A stretch of DNA of 64,000 bases from positions 22,917,233 to 22,981,232 of the forward strand of contig OW285188.1 of the NCBI GenBank assembly GCA_935421135.1. Direction: 5' to 3'. Position numbers and translations under genes: made by a program. How positions within the stretch are numbered: the stretch's first letter is position 1; each line of letters begins with the position of its first letter. The notes beneath the pieces are model-generated. The model saw nothing but the letters and a program-made list of their open reading frames with translations, was not told where the DNA came from and made no database searches. Of the stretch, positions 12,687-25,200 are shown piece by piece. This stretch comes from Bugulina stolonifera (lineage: Eukaryota > Bryozoa > Gymnolaemata > Cheilostomatida > Bugulidae).

Positions 12687-13173
12687 CAGGGGTTCTCAAA
12701 GGGGAGCCAATGGCCCCCCAGGGGGCCACAACAGAGACTTTCAGGGGCCACAGGGCATACATAGCATGCATAGTATATAGCACATAGTATACAAGTAAAT
12801 CTGAATACTGAATCTGAATACTTTGAATTTGAAACTCCAAGGCCCAGAAACTAATGTTATCCAGTTGATAGATGCAATCAACGCATTTACCCAGAAACTG
12901 GAGAATTGGAAGCGCAAGACAGAAAATGGAGTCTTCAGTTCCTTCCAGAAGCTGTCTGAGTTAATTGGTGCTCAACCAATAAATTCCAAGCTGAAGTTGA
13001 ACATTACCGCACATCTTGAGGCGCTGAAAGATGAGTTTCAGCGATATTTCCCTAACCTGGAACCTACATCTCTGAAACCACTGAGAAATCCATTCCAAAC
13101 ACAAGTAGAGGACATTGAGCTAGCCACCATGCCATGTAATGTTAGTAACAGGTCAACTGTATATCTTACGTAG
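12687..13173 (+). pseudogene. hAT (ZBED5/FAM200-like) transposase relic
   Basis: A hAT-like terminus CAGGGGTTCTCAAAG begins at 12687. An open frame from 12823 to 13173 encodes LNLKLQGPETNVIQLIDAI, then AFTQKLENWKRK, and later EFQRYFPNL and RNPF. The LNLKLQG block, the helical AF..KL.LW stretch and RYFP..NPF are typical of the C-terminal half of hAT transposases and their domesticated ZBED5/SCAND3-type relatives. The N-terminal zinc finger, most of the catalytic RNase H-like core and the dimerisation end are missing. It is a dead fragment, not a host gene. Confidence 0.7.
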
Positions 13174-13393
13174 TATTAACACTAGGATGTGAGTCTCAGA
13201 GATTAATTTATTTAATGTTCCCTGGCGCATTGGTGAGAATTTATATATTCGTCACAAAATATCAGAGACCTTCCCATTTACACTTGGGAGACTAATCCAG
13301 CAGTGTAACATATTTGGTGACAGATGACAGAATATAAATTTATAATTCATGCCTTTCTATATAAAGTGCTCCCTAAAATAGTATTGCAGCCAT

Positions 13394-13715
13394 GGCAATG
13401 GTTTAATTGTTCATAGAGCTCACTTGATCAATGAAGTTGGAAAACTTCTCTAGCCCAGATTTTACTGATGATACACACTGCTCAATTGAGGTAACCTTTG
13501 TAACGCATGTACCAAAAGCATTCTCCAAGTCATTTCCATATCCCAAGGCTACCAAACCTAAGATGGCAGTAATGCCCAGTAACCTACAAATGCCTTAAAT
13601 CATAAACATGCAGTTTGGATGAGTTCTTAGTAGCAACAAAAATGGCTGGATATACTTATGTTTGACCAACTGTAATGGGCTGTGTCTATCCCAAATTCCT
13701 CATAGCAGGGCATCA
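13394..13715 (-). pseudogene. Duplicated signal-peptide exon of the secreted-protein gene
   Basis: This block is a close copy of 8940-9260. The exon-equivalent, 13583-13424, is 160 bases, the same length as the parent exon. It is still open, with a TTTGTAG acceptor and GTGAGC donor. It reads LLGITAILGLVALGYGN and continues to KFSNFIDQ. No matching first exon or downstream exons were found around it. It could be a stranded exon, an alternative exon for an unmapped transcript, or part of a partial duplicate gene. The scarcity of disabling changes suggests recent duplication or retained use. Confidence 0.6.
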
Positions 13716-15260
13716 ATTAAAGGGCTACAGAAATGATAATATTTTGTTTGGTATATCTAAACTTTAAGCCCTGAGGCTGCTATATTCACTTTATCAAAAC
13801 TCTGAAAATAATTTGGGCCGGGATATGCCAGCATATACTGTAAAATTATCATGAAAAGTGGGTTCTGAAAAAGGAAGTCCCAAGTTACAGGGGTGTTGCC
13901 CACACACATAGTCTTGTGTAGGGGAGTTACCAGGTGCCCCATACTTACACTACAATCTCACAGCTATGAGCCTTCTGTAATTATCTGGCTATGGTTTCCT
14001 CAATAATATGACCAGCCATTGAGTAATACAGTACAAGCAGGGCAAGCAAAGGAAGCTATGAGTGAGGATATTGAGACAAAAAATCCTTTAGTTGTGGACC
14101 AAAGCTTGTTGAGGGCTATGGCTATGTTGTAGTAATATAATACTTCTGCAGATACTGTTAGTATAATTATACATGTATACGTGCAAAATAATTTTAATAT
14201 TTAAATTACAAGTGGCAATATAATATAATATGTAATAATTGTTATATAGACCTACATGTACATCCAGACTTGTTTGAGATTGAATCTCATAACATCAGTG
14301 TTGACTTTCCATAACAAAAAAGTATTAGAAAAGTTTCATCTTCGAAAACTCCACCCACTTTTAATTATAGAATCTGTGGTACGTTGGCAATTTTATTCCA
14401 CTTTATTGGTAAATATGTGTAACTAAAATAAATTATTTTAAATAGTGTCATAATAAAAATAAGACATAAAACTTAGTTGCTTAATATTATGTTGTGATCC
14501 TATTTTTAATAATGTATGTCATACAACTATGTTCATGATCCCCTTCACACACATAATTGTTTCATCAGACATGTTTCTTGTTGCACATGGAGATTGTTTA
14601 CATCTTCCACCATACAGAATAGGAGCAAACGCTGAAACTAATACCAAACCATTGACGCTGAGACTGTAGATAGTATTCCAAATATGCTCCATAAGAATTT
14701 AAACTCAACAAGATAATGCAAATTCCAAGCCGATAACATGAGTTTTGAGGGTTGTCTAATTGACCATTTGGTTGTAGATGGATGCTGTCTAGTAAAACAA
14801 TATACTGTATTAGCAAAAAGATGCCGGAAAAATATTGGTGTTGTTTATAGGATATTACTAATGAATAGGCAGTAAAAAGTAAAATTGTAGCAAAGTCATC
14901 GTACCATGCAATTCTAGTCGATTCTTGAATACAAAAGGTCAACCTATTGCACACTCTATGTAGTATTGTAATGGTACAGGACATTTGTATACGACTCCAA
15001 CTACCAACTACCGGACGAAGCTCCACCGCACCGCACCCTAAGTGCCTAGTAGTTGTTACAGCACTACTCATCTGACACTCACACTCTTGTAATTAGCTGC
15101 TCGTATACTTATATTCAATTGCATTGCATGTTAAACCATTAATTACTGTCTATATAGTGTCTCCATGTGTTTATACTCACTACTTATTCATGTATTGTTC
15201 TCCTATATAATTGTATATAGCTACATGATTATTACTGTCTTTTAATGCCTTTTATACCCA
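13716..15260. other. Intergenic duplicated block; no supported gene
   Basis: Related in several patches to 9870-11600. It contains a 157-codon minus-strand open frame (15071-14598) without splice-site or family support. The block ends where the LTR at 15261 begins. Confidence 0.5.
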
Positions 15261-15781
15261 TGTACAGAGGCCCGACCTCTCAGAATCCATTGATATTCAT
15301 TTTGTACATGAATTGGACCATTATAAGCAACTTTTGTAGAACCCGACCTATTTTGGGTCGGCCGTCGGGCTTCCGGCAGCCATCTTGTTGCGCAACTTCC
15401 GGACGACCACACGTCGTCTTTTCCCGACGTCACGTCGGCCGGAAGTCCTTATACTTTATAAAGGGCACTGTTTTACTGTTCATTGTCTCAGTCTTCACTT
15501 GGCTTTTAATAAAGACACATCTATACTTGATACAGAGACTTTCACTTCCTTTTGTCAGGTCATTCGCTTAGCGAACCGCCTACTAGGTCGGATCACTCTC
15601 TTTCAACGTATAGTCTGAAGGTCAGACTTGGGACCAGATGGGTCGTCTTTGGTAGTTTTTGGGCTACTGAGACCGCTCGATCTTTCATGTAATGCGAAGT
15701 CCTATTACCACTCATAACCACTTCATTTCTGGGTCGATAGTCGTCCAAGGACGACCGCACCAAATCACAGAAACCATTACA
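15261..15781 (+). mobile_element. Solo LTR-like element, 521 bp
   Basis: Starts TGTACAGAGG and ends CCATTACA, i.e. TG...CA. It contains a TATA-like CTTTATAAAG near 15453, followed about 60 bp later by an AATAAA signal near 15508, as in the U3-R region of a retroviral-type LTR. GC content is higher than in its surroundings. No internal gag or pol sequence and no clear target duplication flank it. Related pieces occur at 12498, 32737 and about 34350. Confidence 0.6.
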
Positions 15782-16963
15782 GTATTAACACTAGGAGGTG
15801 GATCTCAGAGATACTTCTTTGAGTTTAATTTATTTAATATGCCCTGACCCACCAATGAGATTTTAGATATTCGTAGCAGAATATCAGAGACTCTCATTTA
15901 CACTTTGAAGATTAATCCAGCAGTGTAAGAATGATATTTGGTGACAGAATGTAAAATTGTAACTCTGGCACTTCTGCCTAAAATAGTACTGCAGCCATGT
16001 CTAATGATATGAGAATAGTAACTTATGCACATACATACATGTACAACCAAACTCTATGAATTTGATGATATTCTACTCGAATTAAAAATAACACATAAAA
16101 CTCCTTTCATTGGTATTTTAATTATATACATGTATATCATAATCATAATAATATTAATATTGTCTCAACAGAATGTTTCACCGAACAATTCTGTAGTAAT
16201 GGGTAATATGAGGCCACTGAACGGCAACTACATAATGTAGATGGGTCTGGCAAACCTGACTATGGCCATTAACTAGTCTGCGTAGACTGACCTCAGAGTT
16301 TGGTCACACGTGAGACTAAGCAGTCAGATTAGTGACAGAAAGCAAGCACTTGCCAAACATGCACACCTACCCTGTTTACCATCAATGATAATTACACTTG
16401 CTCACCTATGAACACTCTCCTAGAAGTGATCACGTATAATCATGGAACCTGAGGGGAGCTAATGGACCTGATGAGGCTAATTATACCGAAGCATGAGCCG
16501 GGATTTCAACTAATATCAGTATTATATACAACTTATAACTCAATTTATTTCAATTGTACTTCACTGTTTAACATTAGATAAACACAATAATGGTAAAACT
16601 TTAATTCCTACGAGAATATTTTGTTACCAGTTGATAATACACGTACAATTCCACATAATATAAACAATACGTATAGCAATGAAATACAATTATTCTCCCT
16701 TTCACAGTTATATTTAAAAAGTGAAATGCACTGAATGATTACTTTGCTATTATTGCTGAACATGCAGTTCAGACTTGTGTATTTCTTAGGACTGCTATTA
16801 CATTGTCACTATGTACATTAACCTAATAATATAGCAGACCTAGAAATCCAATAGAGCAAAAGTAACTAGGATAACATTATAACGCATATTACATGTATAT
16901 ACAAGAACAGTGTTGGTCATATAGTCCAAGAATCCACATATGTATACTCTACAATACCTGAAG
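15782..16963. other. Intergenic; repeated block, no gene seen
   Basis: The first 220 bp repeat the sequence found at 13174-13400 (GTATTAACACTAGG start, CCAGCAGTGTAA inside). The remainder is AT-rich with no supported exon; it is downstream of the RPB11 gene. Confidence 0.5.
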
Positions 16964-18981
16964 TTAATTAACTTCTTCTTTCTTTTCCCTCACAGCTTCC
17001 TGCAAAATAATACTTAATAGATTATTTACATTACATCGTACCGTACCATACCATACCGTACCGTACCATACCATACCGTGCCATACCATACCGTACCATA
17101 CCATACCATACTGTACCATACCATACCATACCGTACTATACCATACCATACCGTACCGTACCATACCATACTGTACCATACCATACCGTACCATACCATA
17201 CCATACCGTACTATACCATACCACACCTTACCATACCATACAATACCGTACCATACCGTACCATACCATACCGTACTATACCATACCATACTGTAGGCCT
17301 ACCATACCGTACCATACCATATCATACCATACCATACCGCACCATACCATACCATACCATACCATACCATACCATACCATACCAGTAATGTACAGAACGT
17401 TTGCTAAACAAACGACATCGATTAAATAGCCTAATGGAATTCGATTGCTTCAACCGAATAATTATAAGCAATAGTCTGAAAAGCGGAAATCGCGAGTTAA
17501 AACTTGCCCACATTTCAACCATAAACATTGTGGCTAAGAGGGGGGAAGACGATAAGGTCACTCACCTTAAATCTCTCCTCCAGCAAGGAGACCTCACTAA
17601 TTAAATCTGTAATGGCATTAGTCATGGCTTCCTGTGGGGTATAGTCTGAGGAGGTGGTCTGCACACGTACCACTATCTTAAATTCTAAGGGGTGAGGATT
17701 CTTGTATCCAGCAAACAGCACCTGTGGATCTTTCAACAGCTGTCTGTACAGGAATATAAGAATATTGTATATGACACAATTTAATAGAATATCATGGAAA
17801 TGGTATGCATAGCCTACATTATATACATGTACTGTATATATATGTAGCTAAAGGCCTTTGCCCATTCAGACCAGTAAATAACACATGGTGGTGCAGACTA
17901 CACAGTGATTTATTTGGAGAGCATATTTTTCAAGTCTTATGAAAGGCAACAGGCTGAACCAAGTATGGTTGGAATCATGAGATGCCACAAACAACATGAC
18001 AATGAAATACTTGAAACAGTAGACAATAGTTATTCAAATACATTCATATACATGTACATGTAGGTACATGTACATATACAATCATGTACATGTACATGTA
18101 CATCTACATATACATATTATACATATACATGTACTATGTATATGTTTTTTAGCTTCACAATGGCCTTTGTAACTTTCAACTAAATATCTGTAGCTTGCAT
18201 GTAGATCAGAATATAGCTCATACCAGCATTAAACAGTGCTAAATTTGTAGTTAGGTAGGCTACCACATCTTTATGAACCTTTCTTGGAAAACAGTTAGAG
18301 TACTATAAATAGAGATAATGTCAAACCGATACCACTGGCCTTGCACTAATAGCATATTTTACCAGACACGAAAGTGGACACTAGATACTAAAAGTGAATA
18401 TCAGAGCATGTAACAGTCCCTGCTTCTCATATTTTAGTTTCATCTTTAGACACTATTATCCAACTTTCAAATTGTCAAGTAAATACCTACGTTCTGATAG
18501 CATTGCCCAGCGTGTGGTCCTCCTTATTTATGGTGAAAATAGCTGCATTTGGAACTTTAGTATCTTTCTCTATCGTGATTCTAAAATTACCACAACATGC
18601 TGATACAACTCTTCATATTACATGAGTTTAGATGACAGACACAAACACACAGATTACTCTCTTCGGGTAAGATAACTCTAGTTCATAATATATACTGTAA
18701 CACTACTATAGGGCCTACACACTGGCCATCTATATGTCTACATGTGAGAAAACTCTAGTGTATTATACTGTAACTACTATCATAGGGTAAGGCAACCCTA
18801 GTACATGGTATATACTGAGACTACATGTATACATACACAACTATCATGGGGTAGGATAACTCTAGCGCATTATACTGTAACTACTATCACAGGGTAAAAC
18901 AACTCTAGTGTATTGTAGGCCTACTCACTTTTTCTCACCATCATATAAAAGGAAGCACTCAAAGGTTGCTGGGGCATTCAT
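16964..18981 (-). CDS. POLR2J: RNA polymerase II subunit RPB11 (POLR2J homologue)
   Basis: Small core subunit that pairs with RPB3 during Pol II assembly in the nucleus. Exons on the minus strand: 18981-18929, 18580-18491, 17743-17566, 16999-16964 (TAA). All joins keep phase and give 118 aa, against 117 in human. Diagnostic blocks are [36 protein letters not shown] (the conserved HTLG core), [19 protein letters not shown], and [17 protein letters not shown], ending in a charged [11 protein letters not shown] tail. The exon 2-3 join (AC|ACAG) restores the conserved TQLLKDPQ. Intron 3 carries a 350-bp CCATA/CCGTA microsatellite. Single copy in the window; nothing in the gene looks broken. Confidence 0.95.
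17036..17385. repeat. (CCATA/CCGTA)n pentanucleotide repeat
   Basis: About 70 copies of CCATA with frequent CCGTA and CTGTA variants, inside intron 3 of the RPB11 gene. The long open frames seen in it are repeat artefacts. Confidence 0.95.
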
Positions 18982-19203
18982 TATGAGCGTATACAGTAAA
19001 TGGCTAGTAACAACCAACACACTACAACACAAACATGCGTTAGATAAATTTCATTTATAGCACTACATAGGCCTACTCAGTATACTAATTTATAACCTAT
19101 ATTATTGGGATATCAATGGTTTTATCATGCATATTTTTTGGTAATACTTTGGTAAATTGGTAAAACTGTGGACCCCAGTTTGGTAAATTTAAACTGGAGT
19201 CCA
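18982..19203 (-). promoter_or_regulatory. Presumed RPB11 upstream region
   Basis: About 220 bp between the RPB11 start codon and a MITE at 19204. No TATA box at a convincing distance. Inference from position only. Confidence 0.25.
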
Positions 19204-19390
19204 CAACAATAGAGTTAGGTGCAGAAGTGGAGAAATTTGAGATAGCCTTTGTTCTTCGCCAAAAATGAAGCAGAAGAAGTTGTCTTCTCTATATTTTGCT
19301 GGTTGACCGCCCTTACCCCAAACCCCAACCACAAACAAGGAACTAAGGCTATCCAAATCTCTCCAATACTGCACCTAACAGCAACAATAG
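19204..19390. mobile_element. MITE of 169 bp with 9-bp target duplication
   Basis: The element at 19213-19381 starts AGTTAGGTGCAGAAGTGGAG and ends in the inverted TACTGCACCTAACAG. Terminal inverted repeats extend about 30 bp. CAACAATAG is repeated at 19204-19212 and 19382-19390. A near-identical element of 168 bp sits inside exon 11 of TEP copy A (41356-41523), so this copy defines the family boundaries. Confidence 0.85.
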
Positions 19391-20897
19391 CCTACCAACT
19401 TCGGCAAACTTTTACTCTACAGGTATATAGATTAGAATCACAAATTAATGTGAAATTGTCACTCTTTTAAAATGTAGACACGTAGTGGTGTAAAATGTTC
19501 CAAGTAGTTTTTCACCCAAATTTATGAGGTTTAAGAAATCCCTATCATCTTCATCGTAACTCTAGACTAGTAAGGATCTAAGGCGAACATCGCATGCTGG
19601 AATCTTAACAGTGTAACATACCGGTCTTGCAAGGCGACCCTTCCATCTCACTCATTCATCAATCACTACCATTGTGAATATTTATGATACACTCATACTG
19701 AGATTCGATATTCAAATATTCTATTGTTTATTCAGATTGAATGAGAATAGTCTAATGTCTAAGTATTAGGCCTACGTACCATACCCAATATTTTTCAGCC
19801 GTACAGTGCAGCAAGCAATCGATGTATCTAAATTTACGACGTCAAGAAACTGGTTAAGCAAAAATTACAATCCTGTATGTATAGAAAGTAGAAGTATAAA
19901 AGTTCAGAGCACCACCTTGACTTGTTTTATTCTTGATAATTTTTATTTCTGTCGTTTTTCAAATAGTGTAAAAGATACACTGCCTAAGTAACATCTATTA
20001 TTGGAGGTAAATAGCAAACTATTTACCTACATTGTTACCAAAACGCGCTATTTGCATGGTTTCTAACCCACACATAGCCGTTCTTTGGGGGTGCGCAAGA
20101 TGATACAAAGGTCTCTTTACGCATCTTCATTGTTTATCATCAATATAAAGATTAAAGACGTCACGTGTAAATTTCGCACTATCTCATTTCAGTGACGCTA
20201 ATCGTGGGTTACTTCCTGTGCCAATATAAATTCTATTTTGTTAGAGTGAAGTACAGTACTATTGTATTAAAATTATATTCTTTTTATTTACTGAAGTTTT
20301 CTGGAAATTAATAATTCTTAGGAAGCATTGTTGTTTAACTAAAAATTAATGATAATAATTTATCAAATATGAACTATTATATTATTATCAGATCAAAATG
20401 AGAATGAGAATTGAATATAATATATATGCATATGAATACAATATGAATATCAATTATTTATATTATATATTTTAATTTTGTCATCCATATGCAGGGCGGC
20501 CAACCAACATGTGTAAAAATGAGCCGAAAAAATACAAAAATGAGTCGAACATGTTCCGGGAAGCTGGAAGTTGTCGCATTGTTAAATTCAAATTGAAGAA
20601 AAATCAAAATTGGTGTACAACTTAATAGTTGCAGAATGAGAATATTCATAATGTCTTTAAAGATGGTATGGTACAAAGTTTTCTATACACGTGTACCAAA
20701 TTTATGTGCCATGTCATTTATTGGGATATTTTTCTTGCAAATAATCGATTTCTGAGCAGCCTGGGATTTACCTCTGATTTACCTCTGATGAGGTAGGACA
20801 CTCTTGACCACCGGCGGCGTAAGTAGAGTGCCTCATTAGTGTAACAGTGTGCATTTGGTTTTGGCCAGGTGTCTCAGCATTACCGCTGTTAGATATT
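19391..20897. other. Intergenic between RPB11 and the LINE fragment
   Basis: No exon supported. A less AT-rich stretch at about 20040-20230 contains GACGTCACGTG, resembling a CRE/E-box, and could be a promoter for an unidentified transcript. Confidence 0.4.
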
Positions 20898-21712
20898 ATT
20901 TTTATTTTTTATTTTTATTTTTTTTGGTCATCAGCCATGATACCTCTCATCTCGCGTATAGTCCTTGGTAAGAAGCTTTGATGGTAACATCTGGAATTTG
21001 TTGAGATAGATGTGGGTTCACCACGGGCTGCAGCTCTTGTTGTTACTGTCATGTCAGTGCGATCATTAATAATTTCGTCATAGGCTGATAACAATGCACT
21101 GTGGTCACCCTCAGCCTTTATGATACGGGTTAAGAGGTTTAATCTGTGGTTTCTGCGTCTTTCTTGTAGTGTTTGTAAGCCTAGTTCTGCTCGGGCTTCA
21201 CTGACGCTTTCGCGTCCTTTGAGCCTCGCTATAAATCTGACAGCACGATTCTGTATCATTTCAATGTCGTGTATAGTACTTTTCAGGTGAGGATCCCAGA
21301 CAGTGTCTGCGTATTCCAATATTGGGCGACAGAGACTGGTATATGCTAAGAGACGCCCACGTTTCGGAGCATCATGGAGCGCATATTTTACTACACCCAG
21401 GATTCTACTTGCTTTTTGTGCCCTCTGTTTAATATGCTTTTGAAATTGAAGGTTGGTTTGTACTACGACTCCTAAGTATTTAGTTTCTTCTGTCCATTCA
21501 AGAAGTGTGTTTCCTAGTTTATAGGGCGGCAGATCTGTATTTTTGCCAAATGCGATAGCATGGCATTTGGTGTCATTAAATGGCATTTTCCACTGGCAGG
21601 ACCACTTATGGACAGCATCGATGTTCAGCTGAAAGTTTGCAGCATCAGCGGCCGAGTTGACTTTCTGGTACAATAAGGTGTCATAGCATATAGACTTGGG
21701 ATTTGGTTCCAC
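20898..21712 (-). mobile_element. LINE reverse-transcriptase 3' fragment
   Basis: An open frame of 265 codons on the minus strand (21712-20915) covers the C-terminal part of a non-LTR retrotransposon reverse transcriptase. Blocks such as FNDTKCHAIAFGK, TKYLGVVVQTNLQFQKHI, RPILEYADTVWDPHLK and IEMIQNRAVRFI match the thumb/connection region of Jockey- or CR1-like elements. The catalytic fingers-palm part with the FADD box and the endonuclease are absent. After the stop comes an A-rich tail (T-rich on the plus strand at 20898-20925), the expected LINE 3' end. A 5'-truncated insertion. Confidence 0.85.
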
Positions 21713-21720
21713 ATCTGTGA

Positions 21721-21812
21721 AAATAACCCCATCCCTGACTGGGGTTTGAACCTGAGGCTCTACGACACCTAATCATTTAGCACAGTGGACAGAGCGCACA
21801 CTTTTTAAATGC
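21721..21812 (-). mobile_element. tRNA-like segment, possible SINE part
   Basis: On the minus strand a B box-like GGTTCAAACCCC lies near 21750, inside AGCCTCAGGTTCAAACCCC. On the plus strand TAGCACAGTGG (from 21778) resembles a pol III A box and is followed by a GCGCA...TGCGC stem. The pieces do not form one consistent cloverleaf. I regard it as a SINE fragment adjoining the LINE, not a functional tRNA. Confidence 0.35.
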
Positions 21813-22270
21813 GCTTCTTATCTCTTAAGGAATTTGTTTCTAAGCTGTGATATCGTGCTCAGAATTCCTTGTAAGAAAAATATCACACTAAAAGTAGGGC
21901 CAAACCCCATTACAAAGACCAATGATTATCTGGTGTCTAATACTATGCTATACGGCACTAGTCTTGCTAACTTGAAACATATGATAGAAGTTCAAAAGCC
22001 GTACTATAATAGTCAGCCATATTTTCTTTTGGAGCTCGCATTTGTAAGGAAGTTAACACCTGTGACTGTCCTAAACATGCATTTGTAGGCCTATACATTG
22101 TGATTTCCGAATTTAACTCTTTTATTTTGGTATGCTAATCACAAAGTACATAGGTTTTGGCACATGTGGTTTAGTGCAGCTATGTGTTATTGACTTGCAC
22201 AGAGAGAATTGACTCGTCCAGTTGGTAATCATATCAAGGAGCTGAATATCAAGAGAGTCACCAGCTCCTG

Positions 22271-25200
22271 ATGGCGGAGGGGTTTTCAGCTGCAGAGTTG
22301 GAAAAGGAGTATCCTGTTCATTGGTGTGTCTGGGAGAACAATGTGAGGACATTGAATGCTTTGTTGGATAGCCAGGAGGTATAGTATGTACAGTATTCTA
22401 TATTGTGGTTTGTTGCACCATATAACGTTGTGGAGTTGTCTGCCCTTTGACCCTATATGTGCACATGAATACCAATCAGCTTATTAAATTCACAAGGTAG
22501 ACAATAATATGAAGTCTCATCTTCAATCCCATGTTTGCCTTATACAGAGCTAAAACATTTACTCATAAACACAGTTATTCAGAAGGATTTTATCACTAAA
22601 GTGCTGTGGGAGAATTCTTTTTATTCAACATAAAATTAAATATAGTTCAGAATAAGACACAATTTATTTTTTGTTCCTTATACATGTATTTTGATGACAA
22701 ATAAACACAAGTCTTCTAGAACTACTTTTTATCAATTTTTTATGAATAGAATCCAACGTAATTATGATTATCTTTGAATTGGAACAGGTGAGGTTGGTTT
22801 TCTCATTATTTAAACTCGCTTACTACCAAATGGTGGCTTATTTTCATGAATATCTTAAGCTTAGGGATTGAGGGTTTGTAATGTTATTATTTCCAATACT
22901 ATTATAATTGTTCAATATTGTGCTACTATTACTAGGCTGATAATGAACACATGTACATGTGTTTATTATCCTACCATATTGTACAATATTGTGTTGTATT
23001 ATTTGATATTTTATCCTATTGGATAGTAATGACTTGTATTATGTTGAATGGATAGGTAGGAATGTAATATTAATTTGTATAAAAACTAATAATTGTACAT
23101 TTAATAATAATATATAGGAGTTATGAAATGTAGAGTTGCCAATAGCTTAGTGACTTAAACTCTACAGTCAAATACTACTAGATGTAGATGCTGTTCAATG
23201 ATATGGATTTGTATGCACATGTAGGCCGACATTGAGAAGGTAGATCCAAGGGGTAGAACTCCACTACATCTTGCCGTCTCTCTGGGGCACATGGAGTCTG
23301 TACGTGCTCTTTTACACCACTCTGCAGACGCTAATAAGGAGAATGCTGGTTATTGGACTGGTAAGATACTACTACTGCCCCCAGTTAGTTACTCATTTTA
23401 TACACACCCTTAGGTATACACTGGGTATATCTGTGTACACTGGATGTATCTGTATACACTGGATGTATAGGTATACACTGACAGTGAAATAAAAATAGCA
23501 ATTTAGTTGTGTTTAATAAGCTTGACCTTTCTGCAAACATTCTATTTACAAGCTCTTAATCTAGAGTCCAATTAAAAGCATGTACTAAACAATGTTACAT
23601 ATACACTAATGTGCTATAGATTAGACAAAGGCATAATTACAAGTAATACATTACAGCATTGGAGTCCACTCTGACAGTCATGTATTTATTTGTTTTAGCT
23701 TTTCTTCTTTCTACAATATTGTAGTTAGGTAATGTTGACCTATGTACTGTAGAACTATAATATTGGGTTGACTCATGTAGATCGTTTAGTACTATTAATA
23801 GTAAACTAACACCCACAATGTACATTGTTTGTAATATGAGTATCATGCCTGCATACAATGTACTGGGCTTAATCAGTAGTTGTCCTCTCTCTCTTTGCTA
23901 CTGTATAATGCATAGTGTACAGCTGCTGTAATGTATACAATACTGTTCTCTTATGGAAGCTGTGCATGAGGCTACTAGTACAGGAGATCCAGACCTTCTG
24001 AGTCAGGTGGTACAGTACAGAGATTACCAGAGATATCTACACAGAACTGATGGTATTACAGCTCTACTCAAGAAGATCAGTGAGGTACTAGTATACACAT
24101 ACGAGTATATCATCATACCTGTGTCCATGTGTATTCTACATGTATAATATGCATATCATGCATGTGTCTACATACTCTACTTGTATATAGCGGATATTAG
24201 TACCCAAATTTATATGTAGACATATCACCTACATGTACATATATATAATTACATTCTTTGTTGTTAGGCTCCAGACTTTTATGCTGAAATGACTTGGGAA
24301 TTCACTAGTTGGGGTAAGTACAAAGTAGATGGCAATCAATGAATAAGACAACCTGTCATATTTCTCATCTCTGATTAGTTGAAATGAAGTAATTTAAACT
24401 GATGCAGTGTCCAGTGCAATTCACTTACTTTAGGTAGATATACTTTAGGTAGATATACTTTAGGTAGGTATACTTTAGGTAGGTATACTTTAGGTAGGTA
24501 TACTTTAGGTAGGTATACTTTAGGTAGATATACTTTAGGTAGGTATACTTTAGGTAGGTATACTTTAGGTAGGTATACTTTAGGTAGGTATACTTTAGGT
24601 AGGTATACTTTAGGTAGATGTACTTTAGGTAGATGTACTTTAGGTAGATGTACTTTAGGTAGATGTACTTTAGGTAGATGTACTTTAGGTAGATGTACTT
24701 TAGGTAGATGTACTTTAGGTAGATGTACTTTAGGTAGATGTACTTTAGGTAGATGTACTTTAGGTAGGTGTACTTAAGGTAGGTATACTTTAGGTAGGTA
24801 TACTTTAGGTAGGTATACTTTAGGTAGGTATACTTTAGGTAGGTATACTTTAGGTAGGTATACTTTAGGTAGGTATACTTTAGGTAGATATACTTTAGGT
24901 AGGTATACTTTAGGTAGGTATACTTTAGGTAGATGTACTTTAGGTAGATGTACTTTAGGTAGATGTACTTTAGGTAGATGTACTTTAGGTAGATGTACTT
25001 TAGGTGGGTATACTTTAGGTAGGTATACTTTAGGTAGGTATACTTTAGGTAGGTGTACTTTAGGTAGATGTACTTTAGGTAGATGTACTCTAGGTAGATG
25101 TACTCTAGGTAGATGTACTTTAGGTAGATATACTTTAGGTAGATGTACTTTAGGTAGGTATACTTTAGGTAGGTATACTTTAGGTAGATATACTTTAGGT

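Noticed and set aside
14598..15071. 157-codon open frame on the minus strand
   Set aside because: Lies in a duplicated repeat block, has no recognisable family or splice support, and its counterpart near 10300-11600 is not open in the same way.
16964..17296. Met/Val/Trp/Tyr and Pro/Tyr/His/Thr repeat frames
   Set aside because: Translations of the CCATA/CCGTA pentamer array inside RPB11 intron 3; only the last 36 bases at 16964-16999 are a true exon.
21778..21815. Possible functional tRNA gene
   Set aside because: A box-like and B box-like sequences are on opposite strands and no complete cloverleaf can be drawn.
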